Below, in pieces: positions 55,362 to 64,000 of a DNA stretch of 64,000 nt (position 1 is the first letter of the stretch; each line of letters starts with the position of its first letter). The DNA is from Coleofasciculus sp. FACHB-T130 (GTDB lineage Bacteria > Cyanobacteriota > Cyanobacteriia > Cyanobacteriales > FACHB-T130). The stretch covers positions 1 through 64,000 of the forward strand of contig NZ_JACJOG010000028.1 of NCBI RefSeq assembly GCF_014695375.1. The letters are read 5' to 3'. Made by a program: the position numbers and the translations under genes. Below the pieces are notes generated by a model. The model had not been told where the DNA came from. It saw nothing but the letters and a program-made list of their open reading frames with translations, and did not search any database.

Positions 55362-57974
55362 ATGTCGTTAAATCCCAATGTCGGGCGTTCGGGCATTGTG
55401 CTGGAGAGTAGAGCATCCTACGACCAGTCTGATTCTGGACAGAATCGATGGATAGAAGTGCTGGTGGATTGTCCAGAAGCAGAAGCGCAGAAGCGGTTGT
55501 ATACCTATCGGTTGCCTGCCCAGTTGCAAGTGCAGCCGGGGGATATTCTGAGCGTACCGTTTGGGGCGCAAGTTTTGGGAGCGATCGCGATTCGGATTTG
55601 CGATGCACCGCCGCCAGATTTGAACCCAGCCAAAATTCGGGATGTAGAGGATGTAGTCAGTGCTGGGTTTTTCCCGCCGACCTACTGGCAACTGCTGAAC
55701 CAAGTCGCCCAATACTACTACACCCAGCTGATTCAGGTGATTCGAGTCGCGCTACCGCCGGGATTACTGGGGCGATCGCAGCGTCGCCTCCGGCTTGCCC
55801 AAGGCGAAGGCGAAAACGGGGGACAAGCGGGAAGTGCCCATTACCTGAGTCCCACTGCCTGTAAGATTCTGGAACTTCTGCAAGCTCAACCCTCTGGAGA
55901 CTACAGCTTCGTCTACCTCCAGCGTCAAGTTAAAGGAGCCTATCGATCGATCCGGGAGCTATTGCGGCTCAAGTTAGTCGAAAGTTACCTGGAACCGCCC
56001 AGAACCCAGCGACCGAAGTTACAGAAAGCCGTGACGCTGGTTGTCGATGTTTTTCCCCTCGACTTAACGCAGCGCCAACGGGAAATTTTGGAAGTGCTGC
56101 GGCGGCGCGGCGGCGATTTGTTGTTAACGGAGTTGCTGCAAATCTGCAACGCCAGTTCATCCACCATCAAGACGCTGGAGCAAAAAGGCTGCGTGGTTAT
56201 TCAAGAACGGGAGATGTTGCGGACTTCCGCAGAACCGCTCTTGGCTGGGGATCAACCGAAAGCATTAACACCGGCTCAATCTGAGGCGCTAGAAGCGATC
56301 GCGTCTTTATCCGGTTTTGCGAAGGTGCTGTTGCACGGAGTCACGGGTTCCGGGAAGACAGAGGTGTATTTACAAGCGATCGCCCCCATCTTAGAACGGG
56401 GACAATCCGCCCTCGTCCTCGTCCCGGAAATTGGTTTGACACCCCAACTCACCGACCGATTTCGCGCCCGTTTTGGCAACAAAGTCTGCGTCTATCACAG
56501 CGCCCTTTCCGATGGCGAACGCTACGACACTTGGCGGCAAATGCTGGCGGGTGCAGCCCAAGTTGTGATTGGCACCCGTTCAGCTATCTTTGCCCCACTG
56601 CCACGCCTAGGGCTAATCGTGTTGGATGAGGAACACGACTCCAGCTTCAAGCAAGACCAACCCGCACCCACTTATCACGCCCGTACGGTCGCTACTTGGC
56701 GTGCTGAGTTGGAAAACTGCCCCCTCGTTTTAGGTTCCGCTACTCCTTCCCTAGAAACCTGGATAAATATTACGAGTCCGGAGTTAACCGCTTCAACTCA
56801 AAACTCAGACGCGATGAATCGCGTCTCTCCAACTCAAAACGCGCTTACCCATTACCTCTCATTGCCAGAACGCATCCAATCGCGCCCGCTACCGCCGGTA
56901 GAAGTGGTGGATATGCGCCAAGAGTTGCAGCAAGGGAATCGCTCAATTTTTAGCCGATCGCTTCAGGAAGGCTTACAGCAGCTGCAAGATCAGGGGAAAC
57001 AGGGAATTTTATTTATCCATCGGCGGGGACATAGTACTTTTGTTTCTTGTCGCAGCTGTGGGTATGTGATTGAGTGTCCTCACTGCGATGTTTCGCTGTC
57101 GTATCACCACACCCATGAAGAAGCCGCTGAATTATTGAGGTGTCATTACTGTAATTTTGTGCGATCGCATCCTCAATCCTGCCCCGAATGCGGTTCTCCC
57201 TACCTGAAATTTTTTGGCAGCGGCACCCAGCGAGTCGCCCAAGAATTAGCGCAGCAGTTCCCTCAGTTGCGCTATATCCGGTTTGATAGTGACACCACTC
57301 GCACCAAAGGCGCTCATCGCACGCTGCTGACACGCTTTACCAACGGAGAAGCCGACTTATTAATTGGGACTCAAATGCTCACCAAAGGGCTAGATATATC
57401 CCAGGTGACACTGGTGGGAGTGGTTGCTGCTGATGGGTTGCTGCATCTCCCCGACTATCGGGCATCCGAGCGAGCATTTCAAACCCTAACTCAGGTGGCA
57501 GGTCGTGCCGGTCGCGGCGACGATCCCGGTCGAGTCATTATTCAAACTTACTCCCCGGAACACCCAGTCATTCAGGCAGTACGGCGACATCAGTATCAAT
57601 CTTTCATCGAGACAGAGTTAGAACAACGAGAGGCGCTGAATTATCCCCCCTACGGGCGTCTTATTTTGTTGCGGCTAAGCAGCACCGATGCCGCAGAAGT
57701 GCAGGAAACTGCTGAGATGCTAGCTGCGGGGCTAGCTTCCAATACACCCCAGAGGGATAGCAGTTCAGATGCTCACCCCACCAGCCCAGTGTATGAGGTG
57801 TTAGGGCCAGCACCAGCGAGTATCTTACGGGTGGCGAATCGATATCGATGGCAGATTATGCTGAAGTTTGCGCCTAATTCGCTGCCAGAATTACCGGATT
57901 TCAACGAGTTGCGCCTTTTGTGCCCGTCCTCAGTCAGCTTGACAATAGACGTTGACCCGCTGAATTTGATGTAA
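55362..57974 (+). CDS. priA: Primosomal replication helicase PriA
   Basis: 3'-5' superfamily 2 helicase that restarts stalled replication forks. The amino-terminal DNA-binding part has WIEVLVDCPEAEAQKRLYTYRLP; Walker A is LHGVTGSGKTEVYLQA, motif II is VLDEEHDSSFKQ, and the zinc module has CRSCGYVIECPHC, LLRCHYCNF and SCPECGSPY. Start ATG 55362 is preceded by AGGGAGAGGGGG; the ATG at 55308 has no such site and sits in an inverted-repeat loop. About 870 aa, long partly because of a repeat-derived insertion near residues 480-495. Confidence 0.94.
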   Translation: MSLNPNVGRSGIVLESRASYDQSDSGQNRWIEVLVDCPEAEAQKRLYTYRLPAQLQVQPGDILSVPFGAQVLGAIAIRICDAPPPDLNPAKIRDVEDVVSAGFFPPTYWQLLNQVAQYYYTQLIQVIRVALPPGLLGRSQRRLRLAQGEGENGGQAGSAHYLSPTACKILELLQAQPSGDYSFVYLQRQVKGAYRSIRELLRLKLVESYLEPPRTQRPKLQKAVTLVVDVFPLDLTQRQREILEVLRRRGGDLLLTELLQICNASSSTIKTLEQKGCVVIQEREMLRTSAEPLLAGDQPKALTPAQSEALEAIASLSGFAKVLLHGVTGSGKTEVYLQAIAPILERGQSALVLVPEIGLTPQLTDRFRARFGNKVCVYHSALSDGERYDTWRQMLAGAAQVVIGTRSAIFAPLPRLGLIVLDEEHDSSFKQDQPAPTYHARTVATWRAELENCPLVLGSATPSLETWINITSPELTASTQNSDAMNRVSPTQNALTHYLSLPERIQSRPLPPVEVVDMRQELQQGNRSIFSRSLQEGLQQLQDQGKQGILFIHRRGHSTFVSCRSCGYVIECPHCDVSLSYHHTHEEAAELLRCHYCNFVRSHPQSCPECGSPYLKFFGSGTQRVAQELAQQFPQLRYIRFDSDTTRTKGAHRTLLTRFTNGEADLLIGTQMLTKGLDISQVTLVGVVAADGLLHLPDYRASERAFQTLTQVAGRAGRGDDPGRVIIQTYSPEHPVIQAVRRHQYQSFIETELEQREALNYPPYGRLILLRLSSTDAAEVQETAEMLAAGLASNTPQRDSSSDAHPTSPVYEVLGPAPASILRVANRYRWQIMLKFAPNSLPELPDFNELRLLCPSSVSLTIDVDPLNLM
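56794..56840. repeat. Palindromic repeat inserted in priA, with flanking direct repeats
   Basis: AGACGCGATGAATCGCGTCT at 56808-56827 is a perfect palindrome and is the core of the intergenic element at 22966-23007. An 11-bp direct repeat CAACTCAAAAC flanks it at 56794-56804 and 56830-56840, like a target-site duplication. The frame stays open and encodes NSDAMNRVSPTQN in PriA. Confidence 0.8.
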
Positions 57975-58002
57975 TACCCAAGCCTGAACTCAGGTTCTGA
58001 TT

Positions 58003-58731
58003 TCACACTAATTCATCGGGGTTGATGCCCATTGCCCTCAAGCGTTCTGCCAAGCGCTCAGCGCGTTCTTCTGCAAGCTGTGCGATTTCCGTACCATCTA
58101 GCAGCAAGTTTCCCTGAGTATCCCACCAGCGCAACCAGGGAAATTCCATATTTGTGTATCGTCCCTGCCAAATCCCCAACTCTACCCCTAAAGGCTCGAT
58201 GGGATAGTGTCCGCGCTCGTTAGGCTGCATCATCTGATAGCGCCCGTTAATTAATTGGTACACTTCCACTCGTGCCAGATTGACTTCATAGATGCCATAG
58301 AAGGGAACGCGAATCGCCTGCTCGTAAACCCAAAACTTGCCAGTTATCGGCGTTCTGTCTCGTTCTTGGGAACCATCCCCAGAGACAAACTCCAACACAA
58401 TCAGCGGCGCAACGTATTCTTGCCACAAGACATAAGAACGTCGGTATTGACCGTTCAAAGTCGGCGGGACATTCGGCACATAAAACCAATCTGGTGCTTC
58501 TGCTCCTCTTTCAGGCGGTTCCGTTATCCGCCAATAGATCCCGCTATCCCGACCGATACAGTATTGTCCATCGGGATGAATTTGCTGCAAAACTGGTTCT
58601 ATACAATGGGTCAGCAAATCGCCTTGGGGCGGTTCTTGAAAGTTTTTCACAAATGTGCCATCGGAGTCTGGTAACTGGGTATGGTCTGGGAGAGTGAAAC
58701 CGACGGCAAATGGTATCTCTGCTGAGGTCAT
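58003..58731 (-). CDS. Uma2-family endonuclease-like protein
   Basis: Protein of the Uma2 (DUF820) family, a PD-(D/E)XK restriction-endonuclease-fold group greatly expanded in cyanobacteria. PLIVLEFVSGDGSQERDRTPITGKFWVYEQ includes the conserved Glu and acidic residues, and the tail LLDGTEIAQLAEERAERLAERLRAMGI is a typical Uma2 coiled C-terminus. 242 aa; GGAGG 5 nt before ATG 58731 supports the start. Cellular role is not established for the family. Confidence 0.88.
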   Translation of the reverse strand: MTSAEIPFAVGFTLPDHTQLPDSDGTFVKNFQEPPQGDLLTHCIEPVLQQIHPDGQYCIGRDSGIYWRITEPPERGAEAPDWFYVPNVPPTLNGQYRRSYVLWQEYVAPLIVLEFVSGDGSQERDRTPITGKFWVYEQAIRVPFYGIYEVNLARVEVYQLINGRYQMMQPNERGHYPIEPLGVELGIWQGRYTNMEFPWLRWWDTQGNLLLDGTEIAQLAEERAERLAERLRAMGINPDELV

Positions 58732-58768
58732 GGAAACCTCCTACTATATATAAATGAATCTTGATTAA

Positions 58769-59449
58769 TTATTCTTGTAGTAACAAATCTGCGGCTACTA
58801 ATCTTTCTTGAATTGCCAAGATAGCGGCTTGAGTGCGATCGCGCACTTCCAATTTTTGTAAAATGGCATGGACGTGAACCCGAACTGTACCCAAGGCAAT
58901 ATGCAGCCGTTCGGCAATTTCTTGATTTGTCTTCCCAGCGGCAATTAATGCTAAAATTTCCTGCTCCCGACTGGTAAGCGGAGTTGCTAAAGGTTCAGCG
59001 GTTTTGGATGAAGTTGGTGTCGGTGTATCGTCAAATGCGGCGCGAATTTCTGCTGTACCCGTTTGATCCCACCATGAGGCACCTGCGGCGACTGAACGCA
59101 GTGCTAAAATTAACACCTCAGCTTCAATTCCTTTGAGACAATAGCCATGAGCGCCAGCCGCAATTAACCGTTCAATCAAAGGCTTTTGGGAATGAGAAGT
59201 TAAAACCAAAACGGGCATTTTTGGATGACGTTGTTTGATTTGGCGACACGCTTCAACGCCTCCTAACCCAGGTAGTCCCACATCAAGCAGCACTACATCT
59301 GGTAAATGGCAATTCGTCAATTCCACAGCGGTTTCGCCATCAACTGCTTCACCAACGACTTCTAACCCTGCCTGTTGCAACCGCATCCGCAGTCCCAGGC
59401 GAAACAGTTCATCATCTTCCACCAACAAAATCCGCAGTGAAGGTTTCAT
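58769..59449 (-). CDS. NarL/LuxR-family response regulator
   Basis: Two-component DNA-binding regulator (226 aa). Receiver domain at about 1-125 with the phosphoacceptor Asp in PDVVLLDVGLPG and Lys in VLVLTSHSQKP; C-terminal LuxR helix-turn-helix with LTSREQEILALIAAGKTNQEIAERLHIALGTVRVHVHAI. It follows a histidine kinase by 45 nt, forming a standard kinase-regulator pair, divergent from kdpA. Confidence 0.92.
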   Translation of the reverse strand: MKPSLRILLVEDDELFRLGLRMRLQQAGLEVVGEAVDGETAVELTNCHLPDVVLLDVGLPGLGGVEACRQIKQRHPKMPVLVLTSHSQKPLIERLIAAGAHGYCLKGIEAEVLILALRSVAAGASWWDQTGTAEIRAAFDDTPTPTSSKTAEPLATPLTSREQEILALIAAGKTNQEIAERLHIALGTVRVHVHAILQKLEVRDRTQAAILAIQERLVAADLLLQE

Positions 59450-59494
59450 TTCAAAGGTCTTGGAGTTTTGGTCGGAAAACCGAAAAAAGGTAAT

Positions 59495-60619
59495 TTATCC
59501 TTTTTTATTTTCAATTTCCACTAAGTGGGGAGGCAATCGGAAGCCAAACATTGCCCCGCGTGGTTTCTGGTTTTCTCCCCAAATTGTACCGCCGTGCGCT
59601 TCAATAATCTGACGAGTCAAATATAAACCCAGTCCCGATCCTGTGGCAACGCGATCGCTATGTCCTTGATAAAATCGCTCAAATAGGTGGGGTAACTCTT
59701 CTTCGGTGATGCCCTGCCCATTATCGATAATTTTCACAATTTGATAATTAGCATGGTACTCCAGTATGACTTCCACCTTACCGCCACGCGGGGAATGATT
59801 AATGCCATTAGTGAGTAAATTTATAAAGACTCGCTGTAATTGCAAGGCATCTCCATTCACCCACAAAAAGCGGTGAAAATCGGTTGAACCATGACGGAGA
59901 GTAATATACACCCGACGCGAAGAAGCTAAATCTGTCAATGTAGCGATCGCTTCAGTAGCCAAGGTAACTAGATTCACAGGCGATCGCACCAGTTTTAGTC
60001 CTTTGGTATCGTTACGATATACATCCAGCAGCGTCTCCACCAGATGTAATGTCGAAGTGTGAGAACGAACCATCATCGCCAAAACTGTTTGTTGCTGAAG
60101 CGTACAATCACCGAAGTGTCCTAATTGGAAAGATTTAATCGTTTCAATCGCGCCTAACAATGGAGTTTTGAGATCGTGTGTCAAAGTAGAGGCAAAATCT
60201 TCACGAATACTTGCCAGTTGTTGTTGCGATCGCAATTGCGCCTGTTGTCTCTGAATCGCCTCTTCATAATGCTGGTTTCGACGCAGCAACCAGCAAGTTA
60301 CCGCCAACGCCATCACTGCAATCAATCGGTTTGCCACTGTTGACGGTTGGATCGGTTCAAGAGCAGGAGAAAACAAATTTAAGATAGTTAGACTAGCAGC
60401 AGAAAGGGTGAGTATAAGCGTTGCAGGGTGACTCAAGCGTGAATTCGTTAGTAAAATTGGTCCGATATAGAGGTAGCCAAACACATAGGATGGAGGTGTG
60501 GAAAACTCCAGCATAATCAAGACAGTAAATGCCCCTACAATTAGCAAACGCATAGTTGAGTGCTGATTTTTAGTCACAAGATTTGCTTTGATAGCTACCA
60601 AGGTGCGTAACCTCCTCAT
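59495..60619 (-). CDS. Membrane sensor histidine kinase
   Basis: Predicted partner of the downstream NarL-type regulator. Helices at about residues 25-45, 45-70 and 75-115 form a short membrane sensor, then a coiled linker, HisKA with the His in FASTLTHDLKTPLLGAIE, and HATPase (NLLTNGINHSPRG, DNGQGI, GSGLGLYLTRQII). It lacks the KdpD N-terminal and Usp domains, so it is not KdpD. The start is uncertain; I use ATG 60619, with a GTG at 60652 also in frame. Confidence 0.85.
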   Translation of the reverse strand: MRRLRTLVAIKANLVTKNQHSTMRLLIVGAFTVLIMLEFSTPPSYVFGYLYIGPILLTNSRLSHPATLILTLSAASLTILNLFSPALEPIQPSTVANRLIAVMALAVTCWLLRRNQHYEEAIQRQQAQLRSQQQLASIREDFASTLTHDLKTPLLGAIETIKSFQLGHFGDCTLQQQTVLAMMVRSHTSTLHLVETLLDVYRNDTKGLKLVRSPVNLVTLATEAIATLTDLASSRRVYITLRHGSTDFHRFLWVNGDALQLQRVFINLLTNGINHSPRGGKVEVILEYHANYQIVKIIDNGQGITEEELPHLFERFYQGHSDRVATGSGLGLYLTRQIIEAHGGTIWGENQKPRGAMFGFRLPPHLVEIENKKG

Positions 60620-60868
60620 CAGATGTATTTTCCAACTGATGAATGGCACCACATGACATATACTATATCCTCACTTTAGCGATAAACCTGAATCTATACT
60701 TGCAGGTATAGAAGGTGTATTAATACATATATATCTAGGTTATATATCTAATCTAATTGTGGTATTTCTCTTCTACGTATTAGAATGCTAGTCGGACAAA
60801 TTAAAGATTTGTTTGTCTAATTTATCTGCAAAAAAATCGTATAGCTTCGATTAAATTAGGTTTAATTT

Positions 60869-62560
60869 ATGTGGCAAGGCTTATTTCAAATTGTTATTAA
60901 CTTACTGATTGTGGTGGCAATCAGTAAGTTTTTTGGTAGTTACATAGCTAGTGTATTTAAAGGAGAGAAAACCTTTCTTGACCCAATAATGGTACCAATA
61001 GAAAAAACTATCTATGCACTAGGGGGCGTGCGAAACAAAGAGAATCAAACGAGTTGGCAGTATGCCCGTGCCTTGCTTTACACCAACTTGGTCATGGGTG
61101 TATTAGTTTATCTAATTCTCATACTACAGCAATTCCTGCCCCTAAATCCTACCGGATTAAGTGCCCCTAGTTGGGATTTAGCACTCCATACAACAATCTC
61201 ATTTTTGACCAATACAGACCAGCAGCATTATTCTGGCGAAAATACCTTCAGCTATGCCAGTCAGATGTTAGCACTGGGTTATCTAATGTTTACCTCAGCC
61301 GCGACCGGATTAGCTGTGGCAATCGCCTTTATTCGCGGCTTAACTGGCAACTCGTTAGGTAACTTTTACGTTGATTTAATTCAATCCATTACCCGGATAT
61401 TGCTACCTCTGTCCATCTTAGGAGCGCTATTATTAATCATTCTAGGCGTTCCAGAAACCTTAGCTGGGCCGCAGACAGCTACGACGTTAGAAAATGGAAT
61501 ACAAATCATTGCCCGTGGTCCTGTAGCCCATTTTGAAAGTATCAAACAGTTAGGAGAGAATGGCGGCGGATTTTTTGCCATCAACTCCGCCCATCCATTT
61601 GAAAATCCAAATGGTTTCTCCAATCTGCTAGAAACAATTGCGATGGTTTGCATTCCAGCGTCGCTGATTATAACTTACGGCATCTTTGCCGATAACAAAA
61701 AACAGGGATGGCTGCTGTTTGGGATGGTATTTATTATCTTTACCATTCTGACTATCATTACTGCCATTGGCGAATATCAAGGAAATCCTCTAGTGAATAA
61801 TCTCCTAGGAGGACAGCAATCTATTCCTAACTTAGAAGGCAAAGAAGTTAGATTTGGTTGGGCACAGACAGCACTTTGGGCAATTACGACAACCGGAACT
61901 ATGTGCGGTGCTGTCAACGGGATGCACGATTCCCTAATGCCTCCTGGAGGCTTTTCTACCCTCTTTAATATGTTCCTTCAAATTGTCTGGGGCGGTCAGG
62001 GAACTGGAACAGCTTACTTGTTCATCTACCTAATTTTGACCGTATTTCTGACCGGCTTGATGGTGGGAAGAACCCCAGAATTTTTGGGGCGAAAAGTTGA
62101 GAAAAAAGAAATCGTTCTTGCCAGCGTCGTGCTACTCATCCACCCGATAGCAGTATTAATTCCCTCAGCCATTACTCTTTCTTTTCCTAACACCCTCGCT
62201 GGAATCAGCAATCCCGGCTTTCACGGCATCTCCCAAGTCGTCTACGAGTACACTTCAGCCGCTGCCAACAACGGATCGGGCTTTGAAGGATTGGGCGACA
62301 CTACCCTGTGGTGGAACTTGAGTACCTGTTTCAGCCTCTTACTCGGTCGCTATATCCCGATTATCGCCATGCTGCTGTTAGCTGACAGCATGGCTCACAA
62401 ACAACCAGTACCCGAAACTACCGGAACCCTCCGCACCGATACGCTTCTATTTACCGCCGTCACCGCGGGAATCCTCTTGATTTTAGGCGCGTTAACCTTC
62501 TTCCCAGTTTTAGCACTTGGTCCGATAGCCGAAGCCTTCCAAATTGCTAAAGGAGGATAA
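60869..62560 (+). CDS. kdpA: K+-transporting P-type ATPase subunit KdpA
   Basis: Potassium-binding channel-like subunit of the high-affinity Kdp pump (563 aa, normal length). The four degenerate selectivity-filter loops are visible: [59 protein letters not shown] and [14 protein letters not shown]. Start ATG 60869. Usually induced by K+ limitation or osmotic stress. The divergent kinase-regulator pair is a candidate controller. Confidence 0.97.
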   Translation: MWQGLFQIVINLLIVVAISKFFGSYIASVFKGEKTFLDPIMVPIEKTIYALGGVRNKENQTSWQYARALLYTNLVMGVLVYLILILQQFLPLNPTGLSAPSWDLALHTTISFLTNTDQQHYSGENTFSYASQMLALGYLMFTSAATGLAVAIAFIRGLTGNSLGNFYVDLIQSITRILLPLSILGALLLIILGVPETLAGPQTATTLENGIQIIARGPVAHFESIKQLGENGGGFFAINSAHPFENPNGFSNLLETIAMVCIPASLIITYGIFADNKKQGWLLFGMVFIIFTILTIITAIGEYQGNPLVNNLLGGQQSIPNLEGKEVRFGWAQTALWAITTTGTMCGAVNGMHDSLMPPGGFSTLFNMFLQIVWGGQGTGTAYLFIYLILTVFLTGLMVGRTPEFLGRKVEKKEIVLASVVLLIHPIAVLIPSAITLSFPNTLAGISNPGFHGISQVVYEYTSAAANNGSGFEGLGDTTLWWNLSTCFSLLLGRYIPIIAMLLLADSMAHKQPVPETTGTLRTDTLLFTAVTAGILLILGALTFFPVLALGPIAEAFQIAKGG

Positions 62561-62620
62561 ATAAACCCTACTTTCCTCCTCTGTGTGCGTTCTCTGCGGT
62601 TAGTTTCTCCCTGACTACTT

Positions 62621-64000
62621 ATGACATCTGAAAATTCGACTTCGCCTCAACAGATTCGCCAACCACGCCAACCACGTTCTTCGCGTAAACATACCTCCAA
62701 GGTAAATACCAAAGGGCTTTATCAGAGAGCCTTCCGGGATGCTTTTGTCAAGCTCAACCCACGAATGATGCTGAAAAATCCAGTCATGTTTCTAGTGTGG
62801 GTTGGTACCATCATCACTGCACTGGTAACAATTGACCCAAATTTGTTTGGCACAGTACCGGGCGAAAACCAGCGCCTATTTAATGGTCTAATTACCGTAA
62901 TTCTGCTATTTACCCTGCTATTTGCTAATTTTGCGGAAGCGGTGGCAGAAGGACGCGGTAAGGCACAAGCTGACTCGATGCGGGCAACAAAATCCGACAC
63001 AACTGCTCGGAAATTATTGCCCGATGGCTCAATTGAAGAAGTCTCTTCAACTAATTTAAGGCAAGGCGATCGCATAAAAGTGATTGCTGGTGACACCATC
63101 CCCGCCGATGGGGAAGTAATTGCGGGTGTCGCCTCCGTTGATGAATCGGCAATTACTGGGGAATCTGCGCCAGTGTTGAAAGAACCCGGCTCAGATATTG
63201 CGAGTTCTGTTACCGGCGGCACGAAAATTATCTCTGATCAACTAACTCTGCGAGTAACATCCGACCCAGGTAAGGGATTTTTAGACCGGATGATTGCTTT
63301 AGTGGAAGGCGCAGAACGTAGCAAAACACCCAACGAAATCGCCTTGACGGTATTGCTGGCAGTTCTGACTCAGGTGTTTCTGATTGTCGTAGCAACGCTG
63401 CCATCATACGGAAACTACGTTAATAATCCGGTGGGCGTAGCCACGCTGATTGCTCTGTTAGTGGCGCTGATTCCTACCACGATTGGCGGCTTGCTGAGTG
63501 CGATCGGGATTGCCGGGATGGACAGAGTAGCCCAGTTTAACGTGGTAGCGACATCTGGACGAGCCGTAGAAGCGTGTGGCGATGTCAATACCCTGATTTT
63601 GGACAAAACGGGCACGATTACCTTAGGAAACCGTTTAGCTGAGGAATTCATCCCAGTTAACGGTCATTCGATGGATGAGATTGCCAAAGTTGCTCTGGCT
63701 GCCAGCGTATTTGATGAGACGCCAGAAGGCAAGTCAATTGTCAGACTCGCAGAGAAGTTAGGGTCAACAGTAGATTTTGACCGCAATGCAGCTGAAGCAA
63801 TCGAATTTTCTGCCAAAACACGCATGAGCGGTACGGATTTGCCCGATGGTCGTGAAGTCCGTAAGGGTGCGGTAGATGCGATCAAGGGATTTGTGCGTTC
63901 CCGTGGCGGTAATCTGGCACCAGACCTCGATGCCGCCTACGAAAAAGTTTCCCGGCTCGGTGGTACACCTCTAGCCGTTTGTCAAGGCAGCGACATCTAC
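62621..64000 (+). CDS. kdpB: K+-transporting P-type ATPase subunit KdpB (5' part)
   Basis: Catalytic subunit of the Kdp pump, cut by the right edge after 460 codons. Start ATG 62621 encodes MTSENSTSPQQIRQPRQPR, a basic extension before NPRMMLKNPVMFLVWVG. Signatures seen: DTIPADGEVI and DESAITGESAPV in the actuator domain, and the phosphorylation site ILDKTGTITLGN with Asp328. It begins 60 bp after kdpA. The full protein should be about 700 aa. Confidence 0.96.
   Translation, partial: MTSENSTSPQQIRQPRQPRSSRKHTSKVNTKGLYQRAFRDAFVKLNPRMMLKNPVMFLVWVGTIITALVTIDPNLFGTVPGENQRLFNGLITVILLFTLLFANFAEAVAEGRGKAQADSMRATKSDTTARKLLPDGSIEEVSSTNLRQGDRIKVIAGDTIPADGEVIAGVASVDESAITGESAPVLKEPGSDIASSVTGGTKIISDQLTLRVTSDPGKGFLDRMIALVEGAERSKTPNEIALTVLLAVLTQVFLIVVATLPSYGNYVNNPVGVATLIALLVALIPTTIGGLLSAIGIAGMDRVAQFNVVATSGRAVEACGDVNTLILDKTGTITLGNRLAEEFIPVNGHSMDEIAKVALAASVFDETPEGKSIVRLAEKLGSTVDFDRNAAEAIEFSAKTRMSGTDLPDGREVRKGAVDAIKGFVRSRGGNLAPDLDAAYEKVSRLGGTPLAVCQGSDIY

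Noticed and set aside
59495-60652. KdpD identity for the kinase beside kdpA
   Set aside because: The KdpD amino-terminal and Usp domains are missing and the paired regulator is NarL-type, not KdpE-type.

Overview
This window is chromosomal DNA from a cyanobacterium. The left edge cuts the photosystem II D2 gene (psbD), ycf4 lies next to it, the HIP1 octamer GCGATCGC recurs throughout, and there are cyanobacterial sigma factors, a second-type ClpS, phytochrome-like GAF sensor kinases and many short palindromic repeats. The repeat content and large sensor kinases suggest a filamentous (Microcoleus/Coleofasciculus-like) genome; that placement is inference.

Layout. 1-5.3 kb: psbD (partial, minus), ycf4, a cyclophilin lipoprotein, a FabF-like ketosynthase, a group 3 sigma factor and a Bax-inhibitor-1 membrane protein. 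5.3-9.8 kb: prfB with its programmed +1 frameshift, preceded by a decayed copy of its own 5' end, then a DUF3285 protein, ybeY, dgkA, a trpG/pabA-type amidotransferase and a degenerate metallo-beta-lactamase-fold protein. 9.8-23 kb: a GAF adenylate cyclase, a CMD-family protein, pepP, a PGM1-like ATP-grasp protein, an HDAC-like deacetylase, a ClC protein, gyrA and lnt. 23-34 kb: a DUF4142 protein, an FAD oxidoreductase, an alpha/beta-hydrolase-like protein, a Yip1-like protein, clpS, argD, and an ion-homeostasis cluster (CPA1 antiporter, TrkA-N protein, K+ channel).

34.1-39.0 kb holds the most striking locus. A long-A prokaryotic Argonaute with an apparently intact DEDD tetrad is translationally coupled to a Cas4/AddB-like PD-(D/E)XK nuclease with four Fe-S-type cysteines, which follows a MMADHC-family protein by 4 nt. 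Divergent from this operon is an XRE repressor plus ImmA/IrrE metalloprotease pair. The shared 132-bp promoter region carries two exact and one partial copies of an 18-bp GTTG-N10-CAAC inverted repeat. I read this as an Argonaute defence operon under a proteolytically relieved repressor.

39.7-48.8 kb is a signalling region: three tandem NMT1/ThiY-like binding lipoproteins with no permease or ATPase, overlapping a dCache-HAMP-GAF histidine kinase, then a second kinase with two bilin-type GAF domains. A duplicated dispersed repeat brackets the second kinase and supplies its last codons. 49-53.4 kb is an ArsR regulator followed by pstS-pstC-pstA-pstB and a GNAT acetyltransferase. 53.4-64 kb: a group 2 sigma factor, priA (with a palindromic repeat inside its coding region), a Uma2 nuclease, a NarL-type regulator and histidine kinase, and divergent kdpA-kdpB, the latter running off the right edge. 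No tRNA, rRNA, CRISPR array or insertion sequence was recognised.
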